Assembly: GCA_947629335.1 (NCBI GenBank)
Contig: CANRDI010000002.1
Span: 62,001 to 126,000, forward strand
Origin: an uncultured Clostridia bacterium
GTDB taxonomy: Bacteria; Bacillota; Clostridia; Oscillospirales; Ruminococcaceae
Length of the DNA stretch: 64,000 bases
Direction: 5' to 3'
Positions 1-8,931 of the stretch are shown here, piece by piece (within the stretch, counting starts at the first letter, position 1; each line of letters begins with the position of its first letter). A program made the translations under genes and the position numbers. A model generated the notes under the pieces. The model ran no database searches and was not told where the DNA came from. It worked only from the letters and a program-made list of their open reading frames with translations.

Positions 1-1
1 A

Positions 2-2410
2 AAGACTGCGCGCCACGGAACGTATTTTGAGATGCTCGGAAACTTTTCGTTCGGCGATTATTTCAAACACGAGGCGACGGCATGGGCATGGGAATTTCTC
101 ACGAAAACGCTTGAAATTCCTGCGGACAGGCTGTACATCACCATTTATGAACAGGACGACGAAGCGGGCGACATATGGGCAAATGAAGTGGGAATACCGC
201 GCGAGCGCATTATAAAGCTCGGAAAAGCCGATAATTTCTGGGAGCATGGAAGCGGACCGTGCGGTCCATGTTCGGAAATTCACTTTGACAGAGGCGAAAA
301 GTACGGAAAGTTTGACCATATCGGACAGGACAATTTTGAAGAAGTCGGCGACTGCGACAGAGTTATTGAAATATGGAACCTTGTTTTCACACAGTTTGAC
401 AACGACGGCAAGGGCAATTATACCCAGCTCGCTACGAAAAATATCGACACGGGAATGGGCTTAGAGCGACTTGCGTGCGTAATGCAGGACGTTGACAACC
501 TTTTTGAAGTTGATACTGTAAAGAATATAATGGGCAGGATCTGCTCTATAATCGGCGTGAATTATCACGACGACGACAAAAAGGACATCTCTATCCGCGT
601 AATTACCGACCATATCCGCTCGACAACGTTTATGGCAGGCGACGGGATATTGCCGTCAAACGAGGGCAGAGGCTATGTAATGCGCAGACTTTTGCGCAGA
701 GCCGCGCGCCATGGGCGCTTGCTCGGCTATAACAAGCCGTTTTTATACGAGGTTTGCGACACGGTTATCGATGAAAATTTGTCGGCTTATCCGGAGCTTG
801 CCGAAAAGCGCTCTTATATCAAGAAAGTAATTCAGACCGAAGAGGAAAGCTTTGCGAAAACAGTTGACAACGGCTCGGCAATTCTCGACGAGATGATCCA
901 GGAATTACTCAAAAGCGGAAAGACCGTGCTTTCGGGCGAAAATGTTTTTAAGCTCCACGATACCTATGGCTTCCCGCTTGATCTGACGAAAGAGATACTC
1001 TCGGAAAAAGGTCTTTCGGCGGACGAAGAGGGCTTTCATGAGTGCATGAAAGTGCAAAAGGAAACCGCCCGTGCAAATAAAGCTCTCGGCGGCGGCTGGG
1101 ATAATGCGAAAAACTCAGAGCTTGACGCGCTGAAAACCGAATTTGTGGGATATGACACGCTTGAATGTCAGGCAAATATACTTGCGATAACAAAGAACGG
1201 CGAAAATGCCGAAACCTGCACAGCGGGCGAAGAAGCGGGAGTTGTTATCGACAAAACGCCGTTTTATGCGGAAATGGGCGGACAGGTCGGCGATAAGGGC
1301 GTTATTTTAAACGACAGCGGCGAGCTTGAAGTTCTCGATACTAAAAAGCTCGGCGGAGGTCAGTTTATATGCAAATGCAAAGTGAAAAGCGGAACATTTG
1401 AGGTCGGACAGACGGTCAGGGCGAAAGTTGACGAACAGCTCAGAATGGCTACACAGCGCAACCACACCTGCTGTCATATACTTCAGGCGGCGCTTCGTGA
1501 AGTCCTCGGCGACCATGTTCACCAGTGCGGCTCTTATGTAGACCCGTATCAGTGCCGTTTCGACTTTTCTCATTTCAGCGCAATGACTGCCGAAGAAATT
1601 CAGAAGGTCGAAAACTATGTCAACAATGTCATAATGGCGGCTGTTCCTGTTGTAACAGAAGTGCTTCCTATCGAAGAAGCGCGCAAAAAGGGCGCAATGG
1701 CGCTGTTCGGCGAAAAGTACGGAAGCGTCGTAAGAGTAGTTTCGGTGGGGGATTATTCAACGGAATTCTGCGGAGGAACTCACCTTAAAAACTCATCTCA
1801 GGCGGGCTTGTTTAAAATTTGCTTTGAAACTTCTGTCGCAAGCGGCGTGAGAAGAATACAAGCCGTAACGGGTATGGCGGTTATGAGTATGCTGTACGAC
1901 TATAAAAACACGCTCGAAAAGACCTGCGCGGCGCTTAAAGCGCAGAACGCGGATGACCTTGTGCGCAGAGCCGAGAGCGTTATGAGTGAAATGCGCGAAA
2001 AAGACAGAAAGATAGAGAGTATGGAGCAGGCGGCGGCAAATGCAAAGCTCGGCGATATATTCTCGGACGTTCCGGAAATAAACGGCGTAAAGCTCGTTGC
2101 GGCGAGGCTCGACGGAATGGGCGCGGACGGGCTGCGCAAAACGGGCGATACCGTCGCGGACAAATACGATTGTTTTGTGGCAGTTCTCGCGGGAACTGCC
2201 GACGGGAAAACATCTATCCTCTGCAAATGCTCAAAGAGCGCAATTGAAAAGGGCGCGAACGCAGGAACGCTTGTGCGCGAGATTGCCGCAGCAGCAGGCG
2301 GAAAAGGCGGCGGAAAGCCCGACCAGGCAATGGCGGGAGTTCCCGACGCGTCTAAGCTCGACGAGGCGCTTAAAGCGGCGAATGAAATTGTCGCAAAGTA
2401 TGTGAAATAA
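2..2410 (+). CDS. alaS: Alanyl-tRNA synthetase, 5' end outside the window
   Basis: Charges tRNA-Ala with alanine in the cytoplasm and hydrolyses mischarged Ser/Gly-tRNA. The frame is open from the window's left edge (KTARHGTYFEMLGNFSFGDY), so roughly the first 80 of about 875 residues are missing. Visible parts, counted from the edge: the class II motif 3 region GRGYVMRRLLRRAARHG near residue 220, then an editing domain with the zinc-ligand pattern NHTCCH and, further on, CGGTHLKN. A C-terminal C-Ala domain rich in GGKGGGKPDQAMAG closes the protein. All key elements are intact. It is the first gene of a run of plus-strand genes; a 92-nt gap with a hairpin separates it from the HIT gene. Confidence 0.97.
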   Translation, partial: KTARHGTYFEMLGNFSFGDYFKHEATAWAWEFLTKTLEIPADRLYITIYEQDDEAGDIWANEVGIPRERIIKLGKADNFWEHGSGPCGPCSEIHFDRGEKYGKFDHIGQDNFEEVGDCDRVIEIWNLVFTQFDNDGKGNYTQLATKNIDTGMGLERLACVMQDVDNLFEVDTVKNIMGRICSIIGVNYHDDDKKDISIRVITDHIRSTTFMAGDGILPSNEGRGYVMRRLLRRAARHGRLLGYNKPFLYEVCDTVIDENLSAYPELAEKRSYIKKVIQTEEESFAKTVDNGSAILDEMIQELLKSGKTVLSGENVFKLHDTYGFPLDLTKEILSEKGLSADEEGFHECMKVQKETARANKALGGGWDNAKNSELDALKTEFVGYDTLECQANILAITKNGENAETCTAGEEAGVVIDKTPFYAEMGGQVGDKGVILNDSGELEVLDTKKLGGGQFICKCKVKSGTFEVGQTVRAKVDEQLRMATQRNHTCCHILQAALREVLGDHVHQCGSYVDPYQCRFDFSHFSAMTAEEIQKVENYVNNVIMAAVPVVTEVLPIEEARKKGAMALFGEKYGSVVRVVSVGDYSTEFCGGTHLKNSSQAGLFKICFETSVASGVRRIQAVTGMAVMSMLYDYKNTLEKTCAALKAQNADDLVRRAESVMSEMREKDRKIESMEQAAANAKLGDIFSDVPEINGVKLVAARLDGMGADGLRKTGDTVADKYDCFVAVLAGTADGKTSILCKCSKSAIEKGANAGTLVREIAAAAGGKGGGKPDQAMAGVPDASKLDEALKAANEIVAKYVK

Positions 2411-2430
2411 ATCTTTCGGCATTTATGTGA

Positions 2431-2844
<414 letters not shown>

Positions 2845-2847
2845 AAT

Positions 2848-3912
2848 ATGGGCAGACTGACCGAAACACAGCTTAAAAACGAGCTAAAGTCGGGCGCGCT
2901 TTCGAGGATATATTTTCTGTACGGCGAGGAAGATTTTCTTGTGAAAACCTATGCCGGCAGGATAGTTGACGCCGCTGTTCGGGAAGAAGTCCGCGATATG
3001 AACTTTATAAAGTTTACGGACGCGCCGCGCTCGGCGGAGCTTGCGGATTATCTTGACGGAGTACCCGTATTTTCGGAGTATAAATGCGCGCTTATAACGG
3101 ATCTTGACCTTGACAGGCTTGACGCGGCGGAGCAGAAAAATTATCTCGCTCTTTTGAAAAATATTCCCGAAAGCTCGGTTTTGATAATAGAACAGCTCCA
3201 TATAAACCCCGCCGTTTACAATGACAAGAAGATAAAGGAAAAGCCGAAAAAGCTTTTAGAGGCTGCCGAAAAAAACGGAGCGATATGCGAGTTTAAGTTT
3301 TTGTCAACTGACCGCGTATGCACGCAGATAAGGAAAAAAATTGAGCGCGCAGGCTGTACGATATCGGGAGAAAACGCGGCTTTTCTTGCTGAAGAATGCG
3401 GCATGAGCCTTACTGTTCTCGGAAACGAGATCGAAAAACTTTGCGCTTATCGGCAGAGCGGCGAAATAACAAAGGACGACATGAACGCGCTTGTTCCGAA
3501 GCGCGCCGACGCGGGTATCTACACCCTTTCCGACGCGCTTTTCGAGGGAAAAACTCAAAAAGCGTTTGAAATTTTAGACGAGCTTTTTATACAGCAGTTT
3601 GACGAGCATAAAATATTTTTTACGCTTTCTGGATATTTTGTAGATCTGTACCGCGCGAAGCTCGGAAAACTTGCCGAGAAAAACTATTCGGAAACGGCGC
3701 AGGCGTTCGGATATTACGGCGGCAGGAGCTATGCCGTGAAGTATGCATATCAGAAAGCGGCAAAGCTGCCTTTGCGGTATCTGGGCGACTGCCTTACTGT
3801 TTTGTACAGGACAAATAAACTTTTGAACTCCTCTAAGATGAACCGCCGAACGCTTGTGGAGAGCGCGATAGCGGAGATATCAATGCTCAAGAAAACAGAT
3901 GATCAAAATTGA
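2848..3912 (+). CDS. holA: DNA polymerase III subunit delta
   Basis: Clamp-loader delta subunit (354 residues, normal length), which opens the beta sliding clamp during replication. The N-terminus LSRIYFLYGEEDFLVKTYAGR matches the degenerate AAA+ P-loop region of HolA (no true Walker A, as in the family). The C-terminal collar region has the usual FFTLSGYFVDLYRAKL-type helices and a final RTNKLLNSSKMNRRTLVE segment. The start lies 3 nt after the HIT stop with little Shine-Dalgarno sequence, suggesting translational coupling. Its 3' end overlaps the Toprim gene by 14 nt. Confidence 0.93.
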   Translation: MGRLTETQLKNELKSGALSRIYFLYGEEDFLVKTYAGRIVDAAVREEVRDMNFIKFTDAPRSAELADYLDGVPVFSEYKCALITDLDLDRLDAAEQKNYLALLKNIPESSVLIIEQLHINPAVYNDKKIKEKPKKLLEAAEKNGAICEFKFLSTDRVCTQIRKKIERAGCTISGENAAFLAEECGMSLTVLGNEIEKLCAYRQSGEITKDDMNALVPKRADAGIYTLSDALFEGKTQKAFEILDELFIQQFDEHKIFFTLSGYFVDLYRAKLGKLAEKNYSETAQAFGYYGGRSYAVKYAYQKAAKLPLRYLGDCLTVLYRTNKLLNSSKMNRRTLVESAIAEISMLKKTDDQN

Positions 3913-4495
3913 CAAAGCGATAATAGTCGAGGGAAAATACGACAAGATCACGCTTTCAAACCTCGTAGAAGCGGTCATTATCCCCACAAACGGATTTTCC
4001 GTCTATAAGGACAGGGAGACCGCCGAGCTTATAAAGCTGTTCGCAAAGAAAACGGGGATAATTATCCTCACCGACAGCGACAGCGCGGGTCTTCAGATAC
4101 GTTCAAGGCTCAGAAGCATAATAAACGAGGGAGAGGTAATAAATGTTTTTATACCTGAGATACGCGGAAAGGAAAAGCGAAAGCGCGCTTTTTCAAAACA
4201 GGGGCTTTTGGGCGTAGAAGGAATGACGAAAGAAATTCTGCTCGAAGCATTTGAAAGAGCGGGAGTTTTTGCAGAAGAACGCGTCGGGAAAACAGACCCC
4301 GTGACAAAAGCCGATCTGCTCGACCTCGGACTGTGCGGAGGAGAAAACTCTGCGGTAAAGCGCAGAATGCTGCAAAAAAAGCTCGGATTTCCGTCTGGGC
4401 TTTCGGCAAATATGTTTTTAGAAGCGGTAAACGCAATGTATTCGCGTGAGGAATTTCTGCATAAATCACAAAATATTTTGGGAGAGTTAAAGTAA
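3899..4495 (+). CDS. Toprim-domain protein, ribonuclease M5-like (DUF4093)
   Basis: A 198-residue protein with an N-terminal Toprim fold: the acidic residue in IIVEGKYDK (residues 8-16) and the DxD pair in IILTDSDSAG (about 55-64) are the metal-binding positions. The C-terminal half fits DUF4093, which accompanies Toprim in ribonuclease M5 and its clostridial relatives. RNase M5 (RnmV) matures 5S rRNA, but that gene normally neighbours ksgA, which is absent here, so I call it M5-like rather than rnmV. It overlaps holA by 14 nt and its TAA stop overlaps the MBOAT start (TAATG), so it sits tightly in the operon. Confidence 0.75.
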   Translation: MIKIDKAIIVEGKYDKITLSNLVEAVIIPTNGFSVYKDRETAELIKLFAKKTGIIILTDSDSAGLQIRSRLRSIINEGEVINVFIPEIRGKEKRKRAFSKQGLLGVEGMTKEILLEAFERAGVFAEERVGKTDPVTKADLLDLGLCGGENSAVKRRMLQKKLGFPSGLSANMFLEAVNAMYSREEFLHKSQNILGELK

Positions 4496-5928
4496 TGGTA
4501 TTTTCAAGCCTTACATTTTTGTTTTTCGGCTTTCTGCCAATTACGCTGATAGCCTATTATCTTGTGCCGAAAAGGCTGAAAAACGTTGTTATACTGGTAA
4601 GCGGGCTGGTTTTTTACGCATGGGGAGAACCTATATATGTTTTAGCTATGATATTGTCAACATTTATCGACTATACGGCGGGCAGGATCATAGCAAAGTA
4701 TGACGACAGACCAAAAATAAGGCTTGCGTGCCTTATCGTGTCGATAACGATGAATTTAGGACTTTTGGCAACATTCAAATACCTCGGTTTTATTATCAAC
4801 TCCGTAAACGCATGGTTCGGACTTGAGATACCAAACCCGAATTTGCCGCTTCCTATAGGAATAAGCTTTTTCACGTTCCAGTCAATGAGCTATACAATCG
4901 ACCTTTACCGCAGGAACATAAAAGTCCAGAAAAACGCGGCAAGTTTTATGGCTTTTGTAACGCTCTTTCCGCAGATAGTAGCGGGACCTATCGTAAGGTA
5001 TGAAGATATCCAGAACGAGATAGACGAGCGCACCATAAGCGAAAAAATGGTAGGAAACGGGATCTCCCGCTTTATCACGGGTCTTGGGAAAAAAGTTCTT
5101 ATTGCGAACAATATCGGCGCTCTTTGGACGCAGGTAAAAGCTCTCGATTATTCAACTCTTTCGGCAGGAACGGCGTGGCTCGGAATATTGGCGTTTACAT
5201 TTCAGATATATTTTGATTTTTCGGGATATTCGGATATGGCGATAGGGCTTGGGAAAATGATGGGCTTTAACTTCCCCGAAAACTTCGATTATCCGTATAT
5301 GTCAAAAAGTATTTCGGAATTTTGGCGGCGCTGGCATATGACGCTTGGCGCTTGGTTCAGGAGTTATGTTTATATCCCCCTCGGCGGAAACAGAAAGGGA
5401 TATGTCCGTACACTCATAAACATTCTTATAACGTGGCTTGCGACAGGTATTTGGCACGGAGCGGCGTGGAATTATATGATATGGGGATTGTATTTCGGCG
5501 TGCTGATAGTTATTGAGCGAATATTTCTCGGAAAGGTTCTCGAAAAGATTCCGTCGTTTTTCAGTTGGCTTTACACCTTTGTTTTAGTGGTTTTCGGCTT
5601 TGTTATTTTCGACGGAGTAGCACCGGGAACAACCGATTTCGGCGAAATGTTCTCTCAGGTATTCACTTATATAGGAGCAATGTTCGGCGCAAACGGAGTT
5701 TTGATGGACGATCTTGCAAAACGCTCTTTTGTAAACTACGGCATAATGTTCGCCGTTTGCATTATCGGCTCAACAGATATGCTGAAGAATTTTGCTAAAA
5801 CAATTAAGGAAAAAGCTCCGAAATGGGTCATGTACGGTTATCCCGTTATACAGACGGCGGTTATGCTCGTAAGCGTCGCGTTTATAACGACTTCGACCTA
5901 TAATCCTTTCCTTTACTTCAACTTTTAA
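4495..5928 (+). CDS. MBOAT family membrane O-acyltransferase (AlgI/PatA/DltB type)
   Basis: A 477-residue polytopic membrane protein with about 10 hydrophobic segments. MBOAT hallmarks are visible: VSGLVFYAWGEP near the N-terminus, FPQIVAGPIVRY (about 160-172), FWRRWHMTLGAWFRSYVYIP (about 277-297) and the catalytic-His segment ATGIWHGAAWNY (about 317-328). Family members pass acetyl or acyl groups across the membrane to exported polysaccharides. The downstream DHHW protein is the usual extracytoplasmic partner (compare AlgI with AlgJ/AlgX), which supports a role in O-acetylating a cell-surface glycan. The glycan cannot be named. The start overlaps the previous stop codon by one base. Confidence 0.92.
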   Translation: MVFSSLTFLFFGFLPITLIAYYLVPKRLKNVVILVSGLVFYAWGEPIYVLAMILSTFIDYTAGRIIAKYDDRPKIRLACLIVSITMNLGLLATFKYLGFIINSVNAWFGLEIPNPNLPLPIGISFFTFQSMSYTIDLYRRNIKVQKNAASFMAFVTLFPQIVAGPIVRYEDIQNEIDERTISEKMVGNGISRFITGLGKKVLIANNIGALWTQVKALDYSTLSAGTAWLGILAFTFQIYFDFSGYSDMAIGLGKMMGFNFPENFDYPYMSKSISEFWRRWHMTLGAWFRSYVYIPLGGNRKGYVRTLINILITWLATGIWHGAAWNYMIWGLYFGVLIVIERIFLGKVLEKIPSFFSWLYTFVLVVFGFVIFDGVAPGTTDFGEMFSQVFTYIGAMFGANGVLMDDLAKRSFVNYGIMFAVCIIGSTDMLKNFAKTIKEKAPKWVMYGYPVIQTAVMLVSVAFITTSTYNPFLYFNF

Positions 5929-5939
5929 GGAGGCAGGGC

Positions 5940-7151
5940 ATGAAATTCAAAATGACGCCGGATAAGCTGATGATAGCTCTTTTTGCTATAGTTATGCTTG
6001 TTATACCGATCACGACCATTATACTCCCGAAAAAAGATATGAGCGAAAACGAAAACAGACGGCTCGCAAAATTTCCGAGCATTGTAAACGAAACCAAGCT
6101 CAAAAATGCCGAAGATCTCAAAGACGTTATTGACGCGGTAAAATGGGATTATATAGTCGAACGCGAGGACGCAAGTTTTATGGACGATTATGAGACCTAT
6201 TTCGCCGATCATCTTGCGGGAAGAGAACTCTGGGTAAAGGTTTCAAACAGAATGTCCGCTCTTATGGGAAAAGAAGAGATAAACGGCGTTTATACCACTG
6301 ACGGCAGAATGATCGAGATATTCCGCGGCTATGACGAAAAAGAAGTTCAGAATATGATAGATTCTGTAAATGATTTTGCGGAAAGATATTCGGATATCCC
6401 GATGTACTTTATGCTTGCTCCGACCGCTCAGGAGATATATAAATCAAAGCTCCCGACATATTCGGAAGTGACAAACGAAAAGGTATTCATAGACGAATGT
6501 TCACGAAAGCTCGTAAATTTAAATGTTATAGACGCTTTGAGCTATCTTTCGGGAAGAAGCGGAGAGTATATATATTACCGCACAGACCACCACTGGACAA
6601 GTCTCGGAGCATATTACGCCTATTGTGCGGCGGCAAAACAGCTCGGATTTAACGCGATAGGTCTCGACAAGTTCAATGTAGAGACCGCGAGCAGTTCTTT
6701 TTACGGAACTCTCTATTCAAGAACGCTCGACGACAGCATATCTCCCGACAGTATCGACTATTATTTTCTTGCAAGCGGCGAGCCGAATGTAAAAATGACG
6801 AGAATAAACGGAGATCAGGTCGAAACTTTCGATACGCTTTATGTAAGAGATCATCTTGATGTAAAGGATAAGTATTCTTCTTTTACGGGCAGCAACGTTC
6901 CTATAGTTACCATAGAGACTGATGTTGACAATGACAAAGAGCTTCTTATCATTAAAGACAGCTATGCTCATTCGCTCGTACCGTTTTTGTCCAAACATTA
7001 CAGCAAGATCACAATGGTCGATCTTCGCTATATAAATACCGATATTAACCGCTTTGTAAATATCCGCGATTATGATCAGGTATTGTTTGTTTATAATGTT
7101 GTCACATTCTGCGACGAGAGCAATCTCAAAAAGTTAGCTCTGACAAAGTAA
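5940..7151 (+). CDS. DHHW/AlgX-like extracytoplasmic acetyl-transfer protein
   Basis: A 403-residue protein with one N-terminal membrane anchor (residues about 11-29), its body outside the cell. It has the DHHW-family motif TDHHWTSLGAYYA (about 215-227) and a late SGNH-type block LLIIKDSYAHSLVPF (about 337-351), giving a Ser/Asp/His hydrolase-transferase site as in AlgJ/AlgX. It starts 11 nt after the MBOAT gene (AAGGAGG before the ATG), so the two form a two-component O-acetylation unit in which the MBOAT exports the acyl group and this protein likely transfers it to a wall or capsular polymer. The substrate is unknown. Confidence 0.88.
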   Translation: MKFKMTPDKLMIALFAIVMLVIPITTIILPKKDMSENENRRLAKFPSIVNETKLKNAEDLKDVIDAVKWDYIVEREDASFMDDYETYFADHLAGRELWVKVSNRMSALMGKEEINGVYTTDGRMIEIFRGYDEKEVQNMIDSVNDFAERYSDIPMYFMLAPTAQEIYKSKLPTYSEVTNEKVFIDECSRKLVNLNVIDALSYLSGRSGEYIYYRTDHHWTSLGAYYAYCAAAKQLGFNAIGLDKFNVETASSSFYGTLYSRTLDDSISPDSIDYYFLASGEPNVKMTRINGDQVETFDTLYVRDHLDVKDKYSSFTGSNVPIVTIETDVDNDKELLIIKDSYAHSLVPFLSKHYSKITMVDLRYINTDINRFVNIRDYDQVLFVYNVVTFCDESNLKKLALTK

Positions 7152-7154
7152 AAT

Positions 7155-8009
7155 ATGAGAGAGTTAAGTTTTGATGTAGAACAAAGCGAAAACGGACTTT
7201 TAGCAAAAACGTTTCTTAAAAGGCACGGTATCTCCGAAAGATCCGTTATGCTCTTAAAGCGTAGCGGAGGAATTACGCGCGGCGGAAACATACTTCGTAC
7301 AGGCGACAAGGTATATGCGGGAGAAAGGGTAGAGGTGCGTTCGCCTAAGGAAAAATGCGGGTTCGAGCCGAATTATGACTTGTTTGCGCCGATAGTCTAC
7401 GACGACGAGGACGCTGTTGTTTTCGACAAGCCCGCGGGTCTCGCTGTTCATCCTTCCGCAGGACATTATTCCGACACGCTCGGAAATTATTTTGCGGTAA
7501 AATATCCCGATTCGGTTTTCAGGGCTGTAAACCGCCTCGATAAAGATACGACGGGACTTTGCCTGTGCGCGAAAAATCCGCTTTCCGCGCCGATACTCCC
7601 GAAAAATTTTGATAAGACTTATTATGCCGTTGTCTGCGGAAATATTGACGAGCCGGGAACAATAGACCTCCCTATCGGGAGAGTTTCCGACAGTATAATA
7701 AAGCGTGAGGTAAGAGCGGACGGAGAACTCGCGGTAACACACTATAAGCCCGTAATGCATAAAAACGGACTTACGCTCCTTGAAATAAAGCTCGAAACAG
7801 GAAGAACTCACCAGATCCGCGTACATTTTTCACATATCGGTTATCCGTTGATAGGCGACGAAATGTACGGCGGCGCTCTCGACAAAATAAAACGGCAGGC
7901 TCTTCATTGCGGGAAAATAAGTTTTATAAAGCCGTTTTCGGGAGAAAAGATCTCTCTTGAAAGCCCGTTTCCCGATGATATGAGAGAATTATTCAACTTT
8001 TTAGTTTGA
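7155..8009 (+). CDS. RluA family pseudouridine synthase
   Basis: A 284-residue enzyme that converts uridine to pseudouridine in rRNA or tRNA. It has an N-terminal S4-like RNA-binding stretch (FLKRHGISERSVMLLKRSGG) and the catalytic motif NRLDKDTTGL (about 124-133) with the invariant Asp. A later RTHQIRVHFSHIGYPLIGD block is typical of RluA/RluC/RluD. Which position it modifies cannot be read from the sequence. It begins 3 nt after the DHHW gene and is probably the last gene of this operon; a new promoter follows. Confidence 0.92.
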   Translation: MRELSFDVEQSENGLLAKTFLKRHGISERSVMLLKRSGGITRGGNILRTGDKVYAGERVEVRSPKEKCGFEPNYDLFAPIVYDDEDAVVFDKPAGLAVHPSAGHYSDTLGNYFAVKYPDSVFRAVNRLDKDTTGLCLCAKNPLSAPILPKNFDKTYYAVVCGNIDEPGTIDLPIGRVSDSIIKREVRADGELAVTHYKPVMHKNGLTLLEIKLETGRTHQIRVHFSHIGYPLIGDEMYGGALDKIKRQALHCGKISFIKPFSGEKISLESPFPDDMRELFNFLV

Positions 8010-8068
8010 AAAATCACCAAAAATCATTTGATAAAACTGTATAATGTATATAAAATTTGCAATAGCTC

Positions 8069-8097
8069 TTGATTTATTTTGATGAATATTGTATAAT
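8069..8097 (+). promoter_or_regulatory. Sigma-A type promoter for the PilZ gene
   Basis: TTGATT (8069-8074), a 17-nt spacer and TATAAT (8092-8097). The leader contains a 7-bp hairpin (ATGTAAG / CTTACAT, about 8129-8156) ahead of the ribosome binding site. Confidence 0.75.
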
Positions 8098-8181
8098 ATT
8101 AAAAGGGTCGTTTTGTGTTTATTTAGGTATGTAAGAAAAGGGTAAAAATCCTTACATCTGACTTCACAAATAAGGAGTTTG

Positions 8182-8862
8182 GTGCGATTGATTCTCGGTG
8201 GAAAAGTAATTAAGATAGAAGTAACCGATGAAAAAAATGTTCGTATTCTCGAAGCCGATAAAAATTTTGTGCTTCCAAAAAGCATGAGCGACAGCGAGGA
8301 TAATATCGTTATGATAAAGGGCAGAAATCTGCCGGAGCTTGAGTATAATTCGATTGTCTTTGTCGTCACTACGACAAAAGGAAACGACCGAATTAAGTAT
8401 ACGGGCGCCGTTACAATGTCTATCGATACACAGCTTAATATAAGGATACTCAGAAATAATAATTCTCAGGTGCTTCAAGAGCGCCGAAGGTATTTTAAAA
8501 TAAAGGTCGACGAGCCGGGGCGTATCCTCCGCTTTATAAGGGAAGATAAGATAAGTAATCTTGACGTTCCCGCGAGGATAAAGGTTTTGGATATAAATGT
8601 CGGGGGAGTTTTTATAACCTGTGAAAAAATGGAGTTTGCCGTAGACGATCTTATTTGCCTTGAGGTCGATCTGTCGAGCGGAAAACTTATTTCCGACGCA
8701 AAGATCCTCAGAGTACAGCGCTGTGAGGACGGCTCGATAAAAGGCTATGGCTGTGAGTTTCAGGGGCTTACGGCGGCTCAGGAGGATCTTATAAGCAGAT
8801 TTATCCTGAAGGTCCAGTCGGAAAACCGCCAGAAAGAGTCTGATAAAAACGATTTTTCTTAG
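8182..8862 (+). CDS. PilZ domain protein, YcgR-like c-di-GMP effector
   Basis: About 226 residues. An N-terminal beta-rich region resembles the YcgR-N/flagellar-brake domain, followed by a C-terminal PilZ domain. The PilZ c-di-GMP-binding signature is recognisable: QERRRYFKI (about 98-106) for RxxxR and LDINVGGVF (about 136-144) for D/NxSxxG. The Ser position is Asn here and the Arg spacing is not perfectly canonical. It is the first gene after a clear promoter and is followed by a diguanylate cyclase, fitting a sensor/effector pair. The start is uncertain: AAGGAG (8172-8177) is followed by TTG 8179 (too close), GTG 8182 and TTG 8188. I give the GTG; the TTG at 8188 is equally possible. Confidence 0.8.
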   Translation: MRLILGGKVIKIEVTDEKNVRILEADKNFVLPKSMSDSEDNIVMIKGRNLPELEYNSIVFVVTTTKGNDRIKYTGAVTMSIDTQLNIRILRNNNSQVLQERRRYFKIKVDEPGRILRFIREDKISNLDVPARIKVLDINVGGVFITCEKMEFAVDDLICLEVDLSSGKLISDAKILRVQRCEDGSIKGYGCEFQGLTAAQEDLISRFILKVQSENRQKESDKNDFS

Positions 8863-8931
8863 ATAATGATGCGGCAGGATACATATACTTGCACGATTTC
8901 ATTATTTTAATCATCATTAGGGGGAATAACG

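Noticed and set aside
8179-8181. TTG start for the PilZ protein
   Set aside because: It is only 1 nt from the ribosome site; GTG 8182 or TTG 8188 fit better.
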